A stretch of 64,000 nucleotides of DNA, taken from contig NZ_JADOVG010000014.1 of assembly GCF_015752205.1 (NCBI RefSeq), forward strand, positions 1-64,000, read 5' to 3'. The position numbers and the translations under genes are program-made. The notes beneath the pieces were generated by a model that worked only from the letters and a program-made list of their open reading frames with translations, was not told the DNA's origin and searched no databases. Positions 48,703 through 57,288 of this stretch are shown one piece after another (the first letter of the stretch is position 1; every line of letters begins with the position of its first letter). This stretch comes from Polaromonas sp. CG_9.7. GTDB taxonomy: Bacteria; Pseudomonadota; Gammaproteobacteria; Burkholderiales; Burkholderiaceae_C.

Positions 48703-48928
48703 CAGATTCTCCAAGACAGTTCTTCGGCATCTCCAAATCATAGGCGGTCATTTGTCGGCCTGACAGAAACCGAACTGATGTTGCGGCCAAGGCCTACAGT
48801 CGAATTGGATGGTCCTGGCAGCGCTCGATTGGTGTTCGGATCCAAAGGTGAAAATTCATCTTTGTTTTTGAAATTTTGGCAGGCTAGGGCAAAGGCATTT
48901 TTACCACTTTTTAAAGCGCTTGACGCGT

Positions 48929-49876
48929 CTATCCAGTCTTGCGACTGCCTGTCAAACCGGAGGTTGCGTACTTGATTTCGTCAGGCACCGGTGCTTTTTT
49001 CTTGGCTGACAAGGCGCTTGCCCTGACCTTGCCTTTTGCACTGTTGCCATTCCCAGGCGTGTCGGATACCTCGCTTTTGTGCAGGCTGCGCTGCAGCAAG
49101 TCACTGAGGTTCAGGATTTGCGCGCCAAAAGGAGTCGTTTCTTCGGCATCCTCTTCAAATTGTGCAATGGATTGCAGCTGTCCGGCTGCAACCTTGCGTG
49201 CAACCAGCGCCAGGATTTCGTCCTTGAAAGAATCGCTGAACTGGTGCGGGTCCCACTTGCCGCGCATGTCCTCAATCAGCGCCACGGCCATCGCCAGTTC
49301 TTTGTCACTGACGCCCGCTGCCTTCGGTCCTTTGGGTGGCAGATCAAGGTCTTCCCAAGAGCGGATTTCATCACCCCAGCGCAGCAGATTCAGCACCAGG
49401 CCCTGGCCCGACGGCACAAGCACGGCCAGATGCTGTTTGTTTTGCAGCACGAGCCGGGCCACACCTACCTGCCGGGTCTGCAGCAAGGCGTCGCGCAGCA
49501 GCGCATAAACCTTCTCGCCTTTGTTAATCGGCTCCAGGTAGTAGGGCTTTTCCAGGTAAACGAAAGGAATCTGTGTATTGGGCACAAAGCTGTCAATGGC
49601 AATGGTCTGCGTCATCTTGGGGTAGGCCTCACGGATCTCCTCGTCGGTCAGCACCACATAGCAGCCTTTTTTGTATTCGATGCCCTTGATGATGTTTTCG
49701 GCCTCAATTTCCTGACCTGTGACCTTGTTGATGCGCCGGTAGCCCACAGGATCCAGGGTGCGCTTGTCCAGCCAGTCAAAATCGAGCCCGGTATTGACCG
49801 TGGCCGAATGCAGGGCCACCGGGACATGCACCAGCCCGAAGCTGATGGCGCCTTTCCACACCGCACGTGTTGCCAT
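48929..49876 (-). CDS. ku: Ku protein (bacterial non-homologous end joining)
   Basis: 315-residue bacterial Ku, a homodimer that binds double-strand DNA ends and recruits LigD. The family opening MATRAVWKGAISFGLVHVPV is intact. Further blocks are KGIEYKKGCYVVLTDEEI, FVYLEKPYYLEPINKGEKVY, ARLVLQNKQHLAVL and FKDEILALVARKVAAGQ. The C-terminal tail is Lys/Ala/Ser-rich, as in Ku of many proteobacteria. No ligD gene is in the window, though it may lie elsewhere. Confidence 0.95.
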   Translation of the reverse strand: MATRAVWKGAISFGLVHVPVALHSATVNTGLDFDWLDKRTLDPVGYRRINKVTGQEIEAENIIKGIEYKKGCYVVLTDEEIREAYPKMTQTIAIDSFVPNTQIPFVYLEKPYYLEPINKGEKVYALLRDALLQTRQVGVARLVLQNKQHLAVLVPSGQGLVLNLLRWGDEIRSWEDLDLPPKGPKAAGVSDKELAMAVALIEDMRGKWDPHQFSDSFKDEILALVARKVAAGQLQSIAQFEEDAEETTPFGAQILNLSDLLQRSLHKSEVSDTPGNGNSAKGKVRASALSAKKKAPVPDEIKYATSGLTGSRKTG

Positions 49877-49927
49877 GAATTTTCCTTTGGTTGGGCTTTG
49901 GGACGTTAATAAAGTGGCCTGTCCACC

Positions 49928-50521
49928 TTAAGCCGCTGAAGACGAAATGTCATCCGACGTGCCCCGTATATGCTTGACCAAAATGTCTTTGAACGCCGCA
50001 TTAAAGGCAGGAATGTCGTCAGGCGTGCGGCTGCTGACCCAGTTACGGTCCACCACAACCTTTTCATCGACCCAATAAGCCCCGGCTTTTTCCAGGTCGC
50101 GCTTCACGTCCGGCGCACTGGTCATCTTGCGGCCCTGCACCAAGCCAGCCGAAATCAACAGCCACGGCGCATGGCAAATTACGGCAATCGGTTTGCCTTG
50201 CGCATCAATCTGTCTGACCAGCGCCTGCGCATCCGGATTGTTTCGAATGTGACTGGCGTTGACTTCGCCGCCTGGCAGCAAAAGCGCGTCGAATTCATCA
50301 GCCCCAGCTTGCTTGAAGGTCGCGTCCACATCAAAAAGATCGCCCGGTTGGTCGTGATGGACGCCACGGACCTGGCCCGTTTTATCGGACAGCATGCGGA
50401 TGATCGCTCCAGCTTTTTCAAGAGCGGCTCGTGGCTCGGTCAGCTCTGCCTGTTCAAAACCGTCGGTAAGAAAGATGCCAATGCAAAGGCTGCCCAAAGT
50501 GGGTTGCGAAGTGTTGGACAT
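49928..50521 (-). CDS. PfpI/DJ-1-family protein (type 1 glutamine amidotransferase-like)
   Basis: 197 residues of the PfpI/YhbO type. The nucleophile elbow ICHAPWLLISAG holds Cys116-His117, with an acidic Glu at about 23 (DGFEQAEL). The GG turn LLLPGGEVNASHIRNNPDAQ also fits. Related proteins act as stress-protective deglycases/chaperones or, in some archaea, peptidases; which applies here cannot be told. It lies beside Ku but is separated from it by 51 bases, same strand. Confidence 0.9.
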   Translation of the reverse strand: MSNTSQPTLGSLCIGIFLTDGFEQAELTEPRAALEKAGAIIRMLSDKTGQVRGVHHDQPGDLFDVDATFKQAGADEFDALLLPGGEVNASHIRNNPDAQALVRQIDAQGKPIAVICHAPWLLISAGLVQGRKMTSAPDVKRDLEKAGAYWVDEKVVVDRNWVSSRTPDDIPAFNAAFKDILVKHIRGTSDDISSSAA

Positions 50522-50726
50522 GGTTTTCTCCTGGGTTCACCATGGTCTCACTTTGAACCGCGCCCTCAGGGGTATTTGTCGGCGCGCCAAGTTCGATGGC
50601 GTAGGAGAAAGGCCCCAATTCAGACCGTGCAGGCCCATAAAACGCTTTCCATTAACAATCGGGTTTATTCTGTCGTTGCGTATTGTTCGCAGGATCGCAA
50701 TCAATTTTCATTTATCGGGAGACCCC

Positions 50727-51206
50727 ATGATTCAACGTCGCCAAGCCCTTCGCCTTTCACTCGCCACGCTGACTGTTTCAGCCCTTGCCGTCATTAGCGG
50801 TTGCGGCATGATGAAATCAACATCTACCGACATGGCCAGTGCCAACATGGTGGCCCTCAGCACGCAGTTGCGAGCCGGCAATGAGGTTCCGCCCAATGCC
50901 AGTCAAGCCACTGGAACCGTCGATGCCGTGCTGAACAAGGAAACCAATTTGCTGCGCTGGAAAGTTAGCTACACCGGCTTGAGTGGTCCTGCCTCCATGG
51001 CACATTTCCATGGCCCTGCTGCTGTCGGCGCGAATGCCGGCGTGGCGTTGCCATGGCCAAATCCTGTCACCAGTTCGATGGAAGGCAGTGCCACACTGAC
51101 CCCTGCGCAGTCAGCCGAGTTGGTTGCCGGCCGCTGGTATGCCAATATTCACACCGCCATGCACCCCGGTGGCGAAATCCGCGGCCAGATGATGGTGAAA
51201 AACTGA
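50727..51206 (+). CDS. CHRD-domain lipoprotein
   Basis: 159 residues from ATG 50727, with GGGAGA upstream. Signal peptide with lipobox ISGC (Cys26). The rest is a CHRD domain: LSTQLRAGNEVPPNASQATG near its start, AHFHGPAAVGANAGV in the middle, and GRWYANIHTAMHPGGEIRGQ as the end. The domain is named after chordin; bacterial members are exported and mostly uncharacterised. Longer upstream frames overlap the divergent PfpI gene and are rejected. Confidence 0.9.
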   Translation: MIQRRQALRLSLATLTVSALAVISGCGMMKSTSTDMASANMVALSTQLRAGNEVPPNASQATGTVDAVLNKETNLLRWKVSYTGLSGPASMAHFHGPAAVGANAGVALPWPNPVTSSMEGSATLTPAQSAELVAGRWYANIHTAMHPGGEIRGQMMVKN

Positions 51207-51636
51207 TTTGCAAACTTTGTCTTGGCCATTGCTTGCATGGCTGAGACCATTCAGTTACTGGGTGAAGTAGGCTTTTTGTGCTTAGAACCAGTCAAAACCC
51301 AGGGTTTGCGAATGCATCCTTGCCAGCTATGGAGCAGGATGCACAGCAGTATGGGAGCGGGCTGTACCAGCGCCCGCAGTGTTTGACCGTTGGGGTTGAC
51401 CGCAAACGTGTATATGGAAAGCACTTATGGCCGTTGCCGACAAGGCAGGCAGGTTCAGTGCTTCACGTTATATAAAGCCGATGAAAATAGTTCATCGGCT
51501 TTCACCCTTTTCAGCAGCATAAGATTTTTGGCGTGGCCTTTGCCGACAGCCCATGTTGTGTGCGTTGAAATTAATCCGTGCGTACCGGGTTTGGCCGACA
51601 GGCCAGACGTTTTGACCAGTACCAAAGAGACCCGCC
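51207..51636. other. Intergenic region with a strong hairpin
   Basis: No gene is recognised over 430 bases. A perfect 12-bp hairpin AAAGCCGATGAA-aatag-TTCATCGGCTTT lies at 51474-51502, followed after CACCC by TTTT, so it may be a weak terminator. The stretch 51250-51470 shows nothing else. Confidence 0.5.
51474..51502 (+). terminator. Hairpin, possible terminator, upstream of GAF gene
   Basis: Twelve-base perfect arms with a five-base loop. The T-run is displaced by CACCC, so termination efficiency is uncertain. It could also end transcription from the minus strand, where AAAGCCGATGAA is followed by TATAACG. Confidence 0.5.
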
Positions 51637-52110
51637 ATGGCATCGCATGACCATCAACAGAAACATGAGCAGCAACTGGCGCAGTTTTATCTGGCGTTTG
51701 AAAACGGCGGCTTGCTTGGTGCACTTCGGTACCTCAATGCCCGCACCACGTTTCGCTACACCGCCATCTACCGGCTTGACGGGCAGATGATGCGCAATAT
51801 CTTGTTGTTCGACCGTGATGGCGAAAACCCCACCAGCCTGTCAGAATTGCCGTTAGGCGACAGTTTTTGCCAGTTCGTGATGCGCGACAACGGTTTCAAT
51901 ACGGCCAATTCTGCTGACGACATGCGGCTGCTTGGCCATCCTTACCAGGGTATCCTGAATTCCTATTTCGGCCTTCCGTTGTCTCGCAAAGCTGGGACGA
52001 TCTACGGCACGTTTTGCCATTTCGACGCCCAGCCCATGGAGATTGCCGACAGCGAAATCGCCTTCCTTGAAGCGGTCAGCACGTTGCTGATGGATCAGCT
52101 CGACAGGTAA
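51637..52110 (+). CDS. GAF-domain protein
   Basis: 157 residues, nearly all one GAF domain. Blocks: LGALRYLNARTTFRYTAIYR, LPLGDSFCQFVMRDNGFNTA, and SYFGLPLSRKAGTIYGTFCHF, which has the typical GAF core 'G-T-x-C-x-F'. The C-terminal helix is SEIAFLEAVSTLLMDQLDR. No output domain is present, so it is a small ligand sensor or a partner of another protein. The sequence around FCQFV keeps a cysteine seen in many such one-domain GAF proteins. Start ATG 51637. Confidence 0.85.
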   Translation: MASHDHQQKHEQQLAQFYLAFENGGLLGALRYLNARTTFRYTAIYRLDGQMMRNILLFDRDGENPTSLSELPLGDSFCQFVMRDNGFNTANSADDMRLLGHPYQGILNSYFGLPLSRKAGTIYGTFCHFDAQPMEIADSEIAFLEAVSTLLMDQLDR

Positions 52111-52408
52111 AGCGCGGTGTGATGTTTGACGCGCCCCGGCAGAAAGTTTCTGATTCGATAGCTGCGCTCTCTTTGCAGCATTGTGTCAAGACCGTGGTCA
52201 AGGCATGGACGGCTGCCATCCACAGCATTCAGCGCACCATCGCCGACTGCATTTTTCGTCGTCCGCAGGGCATGGACTTTCATTTCCAAGGCGTATATCA
52301 ACGCCGGGTTCCCCTGTCGTCGATAAAACCTTAAAATCATGGGTTAAGTAAAAATCGCAGACGTTGTCATTTGGCCGTCCGCGCGATTTCAACCATGAAT
52401 CGCCCGCC
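52111..52408. other. Intergenic region before ygiQ
   Basis: A plus-strand frame of 71 codons (52119-52334, starting MMFDAPRQKVSD) lacks any recognised family and is left unassigned. No repeat or terminator is seen. Confidence 0.4.
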
Positions 52409-54793
52409 ATGAACGCCCCCATCGACGTCTCGTTTTTCAACCGCGCCGCCAAGCCCATCACCAGTTACCGCAAATACTGGGCTGCCCGTTTCGGCACCGC
52501 CAAATTCCTGCCGACGACCCGCGCCGAGATGGATGCGCTGGGCTGGGACAGCTGCGACATCATCCTCGTCACTGGCGACGCATACGTTGACCACCCCAGC
52601 TTCGGCATGGCGGTGATTGGCCGGGTGCTGGAAGCCCAGGGCTTTCGTGTCGGCATCATTGCCCAGCCCGACTGGCAAAGCGCCGAGCCCTTCAAGGTGA
52701 TGGGCAAACCCAACCTGTTCTGGGGCGTGACCGCCGGGAACATGGACTCGATGATCAACCGCTACACGGCGGACCGCAAGATTCGCAGCGACGACGCCTA
52801 CACGCCCGGCGACATCGGCGGCAAGCGGCCCGACCGCGCTGCCATCGTCTACAGCCAGCGCTGCCGTGAAGCCTACAAAGACGTACCCATCATTCTGGGC
52901 GGCATCGAAGGCAGCCTGCGACGCATCGCGCATTACGACTACTGGTCCGACAAGGTGCGCCGCTCCATCGTCGTCGATGCAAAAAGCGATTTGCTGCTCT
53001 ATGGCAACGCCGAGCGCGCGCTGGTCGAGATTGCCCACCGCCTGGCCGCACGCGAACCGGTGCACAGCATCACCGATGTGCGCGGCACGGCCTTCGTGCG
53101 CCGACAGGACGACGAAACCGGCCGGGGCTGGTTCGAGATTGACTCGACGCAGGTCGATGAGCCGGGCCGCGTCGAGTCGCACATCAACCCTTACATGACC
53201 ACCAGCGAACAGGCGGCCGAGCAAGGCAGCACCTGCGCCAAGGAAGACGGCGAGAAGGCTGCTGCTGAAAACGTAGCTGCTGGTGCAATGCCAGCAAGCG
53301 CTACAGGTCAATTAAGCTTAAAGACAGAGGCCAACCCGGCGATCAAGCCACTGACCTTCTTTCCGAATCCTGCGCTCTACGGCAAAGGCAATGTCAAGGT
53401 GCCGCCGCGCGACCGTACCGTAATTCGACTGCCCAGCTACGAGCAGATCAAGGCCGACCCGGTGCTGTATGCCCACGCCAACCGCGTGCTGCACCTGGAA
53501 ACCAACCCCGGCAACGCCAGAGCCTTGGTGCAGGCGCATGGCGAAGGCACGACCGCGCGCGATGTCTGGATCACGCCGCCGCCCATCCCGCTGACCACCG
53601 CCGAGATGGACTACGTGTTCGACCTGCCGTATGCACGCTCCCCGCACCCGAGCTACGCCGACGACAACGGCAGCCACGACGGCGTGACCAAGATACCGGC
53701 CTGGGAAATGATCCGCTTTTCGATCAACATCATGCGTGGCTGCTTTGGCGGCTGCACCTTTTGCTCGATCACCGAGCACGAAGGCCGCATTATTCAGAGC
53801 CGTTCCGAGGAATCGGTGATCCGCGAGATAGAGGACATCCGCGACAAGGTCGAAGGCTTCACCGGCACCATTTCCGACCTGGGCGGCCCGACGGCCAACA
53901 TGTACCGCCTGGGCTGCAAGAGCCCGGAAATTGAAGCCGCTTGCCGCAAGCCAAGCTGCGTTTACCCTGGTATCTGCCAGAACCTGACCACCGACCATGG
54001 CCCGCTGATCAAGATCTACAAGCGCGGCCGTGCGCTCAGGGGTGTCAAGAAAATCCTGGTCAGCTCGGGTTTGCGTTACGACCTGGCGGTGAAAAGCCCC
54101 GAGTACGTCAAGGAACTGGTCACGCACCATGTCGGTGGCTACCTGAAAATTGCACCTGAGCACACCGAGCAGGGGCCGCTGACCAAGATGATGAAGCCCG
54201 GCATCGGCAGCTATGACAAGTTCAAGCAGCTGTTCGAGAAGTTCAGCCTGGAAGCCGGCAAGAAGCAGTTTTTGATTCCCTACTTCATTGCCGCCCACCC
54301 CGGCACCAGCGACGAAGACATGATGAACCTGGCAATCTGGCTGAAGAAGAACAGTTTCCGGGCCGACCAGGTGCAGACCTTCTACCCCAGCCCGATGGCA
54401 ACGGCCACGGCGATGTACCACAGCAACAAGAATCCGCTTCGCAAAATCACCCGTGACAGCGAAACCGTGGACATTGTTCGCGGTGACAAGCGCCGCCGCC
54501 TGCACAAGGCATTCTTGCGCTACCACGATGCCAACAACTGGCCGTTGCTGCGCGAAGCGTTGAAAACGATGGGCCGCGCCGACCTGATCGGCAACGGCAA
54601 GCACCATTTGATTCCGACCTTTCAGCCGATGACCGACGGCACCTACACCAGCGCGCGGCGGAAAAATTCGACGGCTTCCGTGGCCCCGGCCGCGCCTGTC
54701 AAGGGCCGCATGCTCACGCAGCACACCGGCCTGCCGCCACGGGACAACGGCTCGGGCAAGGTGTCCGGCAAACTGGTGCGCAAGCTGCGCTAG
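52409..54793 (+). CDS. ygiQ: YgiQ-family radical SAM protein
   Basis: 794 residues from ATG 52409. An N-terminal YgiQ-specific domain ([38 protein letters not shown]) is followed by the radical SAM core with cluster Cys445, Cys449 and Cys452 in [16 protein letters not shown]. The later block [13 protein letters not shown]-like ([20 protein letters not shown]) and a C-terminal DUF3362-like domain are present. Substrate is unknown in the family. Between the two parts, about residues 275-320, lies an inserted linker whose DNA is a repeat copy (53276-53331). Confidence 0.93.
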   Translation: MNAPIDVSFFNRAAKPITSYRKYWAARFGTAKFLPTTRAEMDALGWDSCDIILVTGDAYVDHPSFGMAVIGRVLEAQGFRVGIIAQPDWQSAEPFKVMGKPNLFWGVTAGNMDSMINRYTADRKIRSDDAYTPGDIGGKRPDRAAIVYSQRCREAYKDVPIILGGIEGSLRRIAHYDYWSDKVRRSIVVDAKSDLLLYGNAERALVEIAHRLAAREPVHSITDVRGTAFVRRQDDETGRGWFEIDSTQVDEPGRVESHINPYMTTSEQAAEQGSTCAKEDGEKAAAENVAAGAMPASATGQLSLKTEANPAIKPLTFFPNPALYGKGNVKVPPRDRTVIRLPSYEQIKADPVLYAHANRVLHLETNPGNARALVQAHGEGTTARDVWITPPPIPLTTAEMDYVFDLPYARSPHPSYADDNGSHDGVTKIPAWEMIRFSINIMRGCFGGCTFCSITEHEGRIIQSRSEESVIREIEDIRDKVEGFTGTISDLGGPTANMYRLGCKSPEIEAACRKPSCVYPGICQNLTTDHGPLIKIYKRGRALRGVKKILVSSGLRYDLAVKSPEYVKELVTHHVGGYLKIAPEHTEQGPLTKMMKPGIGSYDKFKQLFEKFSLEAGKKQFLIPYFIAAHPGTSDEDMMNLAIWLKKNSFRADQVQTFYPSPMATATAMYHSNKNPLRKITRDSETVDIVRGDKRRRLHKAFLRYHDANNWPLLREALKTMGRADLIGNGKHHLIPTFQPMTDGTYTSARRKNSTASVAPAAPVKGRMLTQHTGLPPRDNGSGKVSGKLVRKLR
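53276..53331 (+). repeat. Dispersed ATAGCTGCTT palindromic repeat, copy 7, inside ygiQ
   Basis: GTAGCTGCTGGTGC-aatgccagcaa-GCGCTACAGGTC then AATTAAGC. It follows the family pattern and is read in frame as [19 protein letters not shown], a variable linker of the protein. Confidence 0.7.
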
Positions 54794-54839
54794 GCAGCTG
54801 CTGAAAGAGCAAAAGAAATTTCAGGTGTTTCAAGGCTCT

Positions 54840-54858
54840 GGGCATGCAAAGCATGCCC
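54840..54858 (+). repeat. Short perfect hairpin downstream of ygiQ
   Basis: GGGCATGC-AAA-GCATGCCC, followed by GGGTAGCTAC and then an A-rich stretch with AATAGCG, a partial resemblance to the repeat family. It is 47 bases after ygiQ. No T-run follows at once. Confidence 0.5.
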
Positions 54859-54993
54859 GGGTAGCTACAAAAACAATAGCGTCTTTTTTGCTGTCATGGC
54901 TGGCTGGCTGACAGGCAGCGCTGCGAAATAGGCGTAAGGTTGCATGGCAATAATCGTCCATCCTGAAACCTGTCCGGCGCCTACTGTAAAAAC

Positions 54994-57225
54994 ATGAATC
55001 CAAACCTGACCGATGATGTGCCCGCGCCGGCCATGCCAGGTTTTCTGGCCAACGGTGGTGAAATGGGCGCGCTCATCAGCGCCAGTGACTGGCATAAGAC
55101 CTCTCTTGGCGGTGTTGAGGGATGGCCACCCGCTTTGAAGGTTGTGCTGGCATCACTGCTGAGTTGCCCGCAGCCTATATTCCTGGCGTGGGGACCGGAG
55201 CTTTTCTCGTTTTTCAATGACGCCTATCGTCCCATGCTCGGGAAGCGCCTCGAGGGTGCGATGGGAAGGCCATTTGCCGAGTTGTGGTCCGATGCCTGGC
55301 CTGATCTTGAGCCGATCGTGCGCAAGGCACTCGACGGAGAAGGCTCGCTTTACGAAAACCTGCCGCTCACCCTGACCCGCAACGGCTTTGAAGAAGCCAC
55401 CTGGTGGTCGTTTTCTTATATGCCCTTGCGCGACGCCAGTGGGGCAGTCGCTGGCATGTATTGCATCACCACCGAGAAAACCGAACAGATGCTGCTGTCA
55501 CAGCAGGCGGCGTTCGAGCAAAAACGGCAGTCGTTCCGGATCGAACTCAGAGATGCCCTGCGCGATGCCAGCACGCCCGAAGCCTTGATGGCGACTGCCG
55601 CAGAAAAGCTGGGCCAGCACCTGCAAGCGGGTTGCGTCGGCTATGCGCAGGTTGATGCCGAGGGCAAGTGGATGCAGGTTCACCAGGACTGGACCGCTGC
55701 GAATTGCCACAGCATAGTAGGAACCCATCGACTTGACATTTACGGTCCCGCGATGATGGCAGAGGTGCGAGAAGGTCGAACCGTTGCAGTGAGCGATGCA
55801 TTGACCGACCCGATTGTCGGCGCGGCTTATGCAGCAGCTTTTGAATCTGCCGGTGCGAGGGCCATCATCAATACCCCGTTGATCAGGAATGGACATCTTG
55901 CCGCGATCCTGTTTGTGCTTAATCCTGAGCCGCGCAACTGGACGCTTTCCGAAAAAGCACTGGTCGAGGAAATTGCCCAGCGGACCTGGACATCGCTGCA
56001 GCGACTGCAGACAGAGCTTGACCTGCGCGAAATGAACCAGGCGCTTGAGCAGCGCACGACCGAACTGCTGCGCACGGAAACCGCGCTGCGGCAGTCACAA
56101 AAACTCGAAGCGCTGGGCCAGCTTACCGGTGGTGTGGCGCATGATTTCAACAATCTGTTGGCTGTCATCAGCTCCTCGGTCGAGTTGTTGCGCAGCGACA
56201 AAATACCTGTCGAGCGGCATAGCCTGTATCTGGACATGATTTTCGATACGGTGGCGCGCGCAGTCAAACTTACCAGCCAGTTACTGGCTTTCGCCCGACG
56301 GCAGCCTCTCAGTCCCGAGGTGTTTGATGTCGACCTGCAGGTAAAAAGCGTGGTTGATCTGGTTCGTCCCCTGATGGGGTCACAGGTACAGGTTGATTTT
56401 GAGCCTTCCGGGGGGAGTGTCTGCTTTGCCATGGCAGATATCAGCCAGTTTGAAACCGCGCTGGTGAACCTTTCCATCAACGCACGCGACGCCATGAACG
56501 CAAAAGGCCTTCTTACCCTCAAAGTGCATGCCGTGGACAGCATTCCGGCTGGCCCGGGTCATGACCGCCGCGTGGGTGAATTCATTGCCATTTCTATGGC
56601 TGACACGGGCTGCGGGATTGCGCATGACAAGCTGCAGGCCATCTTCGAGCCTTTCTACACCACCAAGGAAGTCGGCAAAGGCACGGGCCTGGGCTTGAGC
56701 CAGGTGTTTGGTTTCACCAAACAATCGGGCGGAGAAGTCGAGGTGCGCAGCGTACCCGGCAAGGGCTCTGTTTTTACCCTGTACCTGGCGCGTGCCATGC
56801 CCTTGCTCTCGCTACAAAATGCAACGGAGCTGACAAAACCGGATGTTCAGGGCCATCGCACCAGCGTGCTCATCGTCGAGGACAACCAAACCCTGGCACA
56901 AATGACGTGCGAAATTCTGGATGATCTGGATTACCGCACAACCTGGGCGGCCAGCGCAGAGGCTGCATTGGCCCTGTTGGCCAAGGATGCAGGCCGCTTT
57001 GACCTGATGTTTTCCGACGTGATCATGCCGGGAATGGGCGGCATCGAGCTTGGGCTTCTGGTGCGTCAACGCTACCCTGGCCTGCCGGTCGTGCTGACCA
57101 GCGGCTACAGCGCTGCCATGGCCGAAAAGGGACGACACGGCTTTGAGCTGATTCAAAAACCTTACACGTCTGAAGCGCTGGTGCGGGTTTTTTCCAAGGT
57201 GATTGCCGGTCAGTCGTCTGCTTAA
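54994..57225 (+). CDS. Hybrid sensor histidine kinase (PAS-GAF-HisKA-HATPase-REC)
   Basis: 743 residues, soluble, no membrane helix. In order: a PAS domain (about 40-160, PIFLAWGPELFSFFNDAYRP); a GAF domain (about 185-340, GHLAAILFVLNPEPRNWTLS); a coiled coil; a HisKA-type dimerisation domain with phosphorylated His383 in GGVAHDFNNLLAVI; an ATPase domain with N box ETALVNLSINARDAM, DTGCGI and GTGLGLSQVFGF; and a receiver with Asp675 (FSDVIMPGMGG). The HDFNN H-box puts it with the phytochrome-like kinases. The second kinase starts 64 bases downstream. Confidence 0.92.
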   Translation: MNPNLTDDVPAPAMPGFLANGGEMGALISASDWHKTSLGGVEGWPPALKVVLASLLSCPQPIFLAWGPELFSFFNDAYRPMLGKRLEGAMGRPFAELWSDAWPDLEPIVRKALDGEGSLYENLPLTLTRNGFEEATWWSFSYMPLRDASGAVAGMYCITTEKTEQMLLSQQAAFEQKRQSFRIELRDALRDASTPEALMATAAEKLGQHLQAGCVGYAQVDAEGKWMQVHQDWTAANCHSIVGTHRLDIYGPAMMAEVREGRTVAVSDALTDPIVGAAYAAAFESAGARAIINTPLIRNGHLAAILFVLNPEPRNWTLSEKALVEEIAQRTWTSLQRLQTELDLREMNQALEQRTTELLRTETALRQSQKLEALGQLTGGVAHDFNNLLAVISSSVELLRSDKIPVERHSLYLDMIFDTVARAVKLTSQLLAFARRQPLSPEVFDVDLQVKSVVDLVRPLMGSQVQVDFEPSGGSVCFAMADISQFETALVNLSINARDAMNAKGLLTLKVHAVDSIPAGPGHDRRVGEFIAISMADTGCGIAHDKLQAIFEPFYTTKEVGKGTGLGLSQVFGFTKQSGGEVEVRSVPGKGSVFTLYLARAMPLLSLQNATELTKPDVQGHRTSVLIVEDNQTLAQMTCEILDDLDYRTTWAASAEAALALLAKDAGRFDLMFSDVIMPGMGGIELGLLVRQRYPGLPVVLTSGYSAAMAEKGRHGFELIQKPYTSEALVRVFSKVIAGQSSA

Positions 57226-57288
57226 AGCAGTCCGTCTTTCAGGACTGAACAGCTTGATTCGAAAATTCGAAACCTTGAAAAATCACCC

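Noticed and set aside
48778-48975. 65-codon open frame near the end of ku
   Set aside because: No ribosome site or family similarity, and it overlaps the ku end on the other strand.
52119-52334. 71-codon open frame before ygiQ
   Set aside because: No recognised family, no clear ribosome site; left as unassigned intergenic sequence.
53318-54724. 468-codon open frame on the minus strand under ygiQ
   Set aside because: Antisense shadow of the radical SAM core; no recognised domain.
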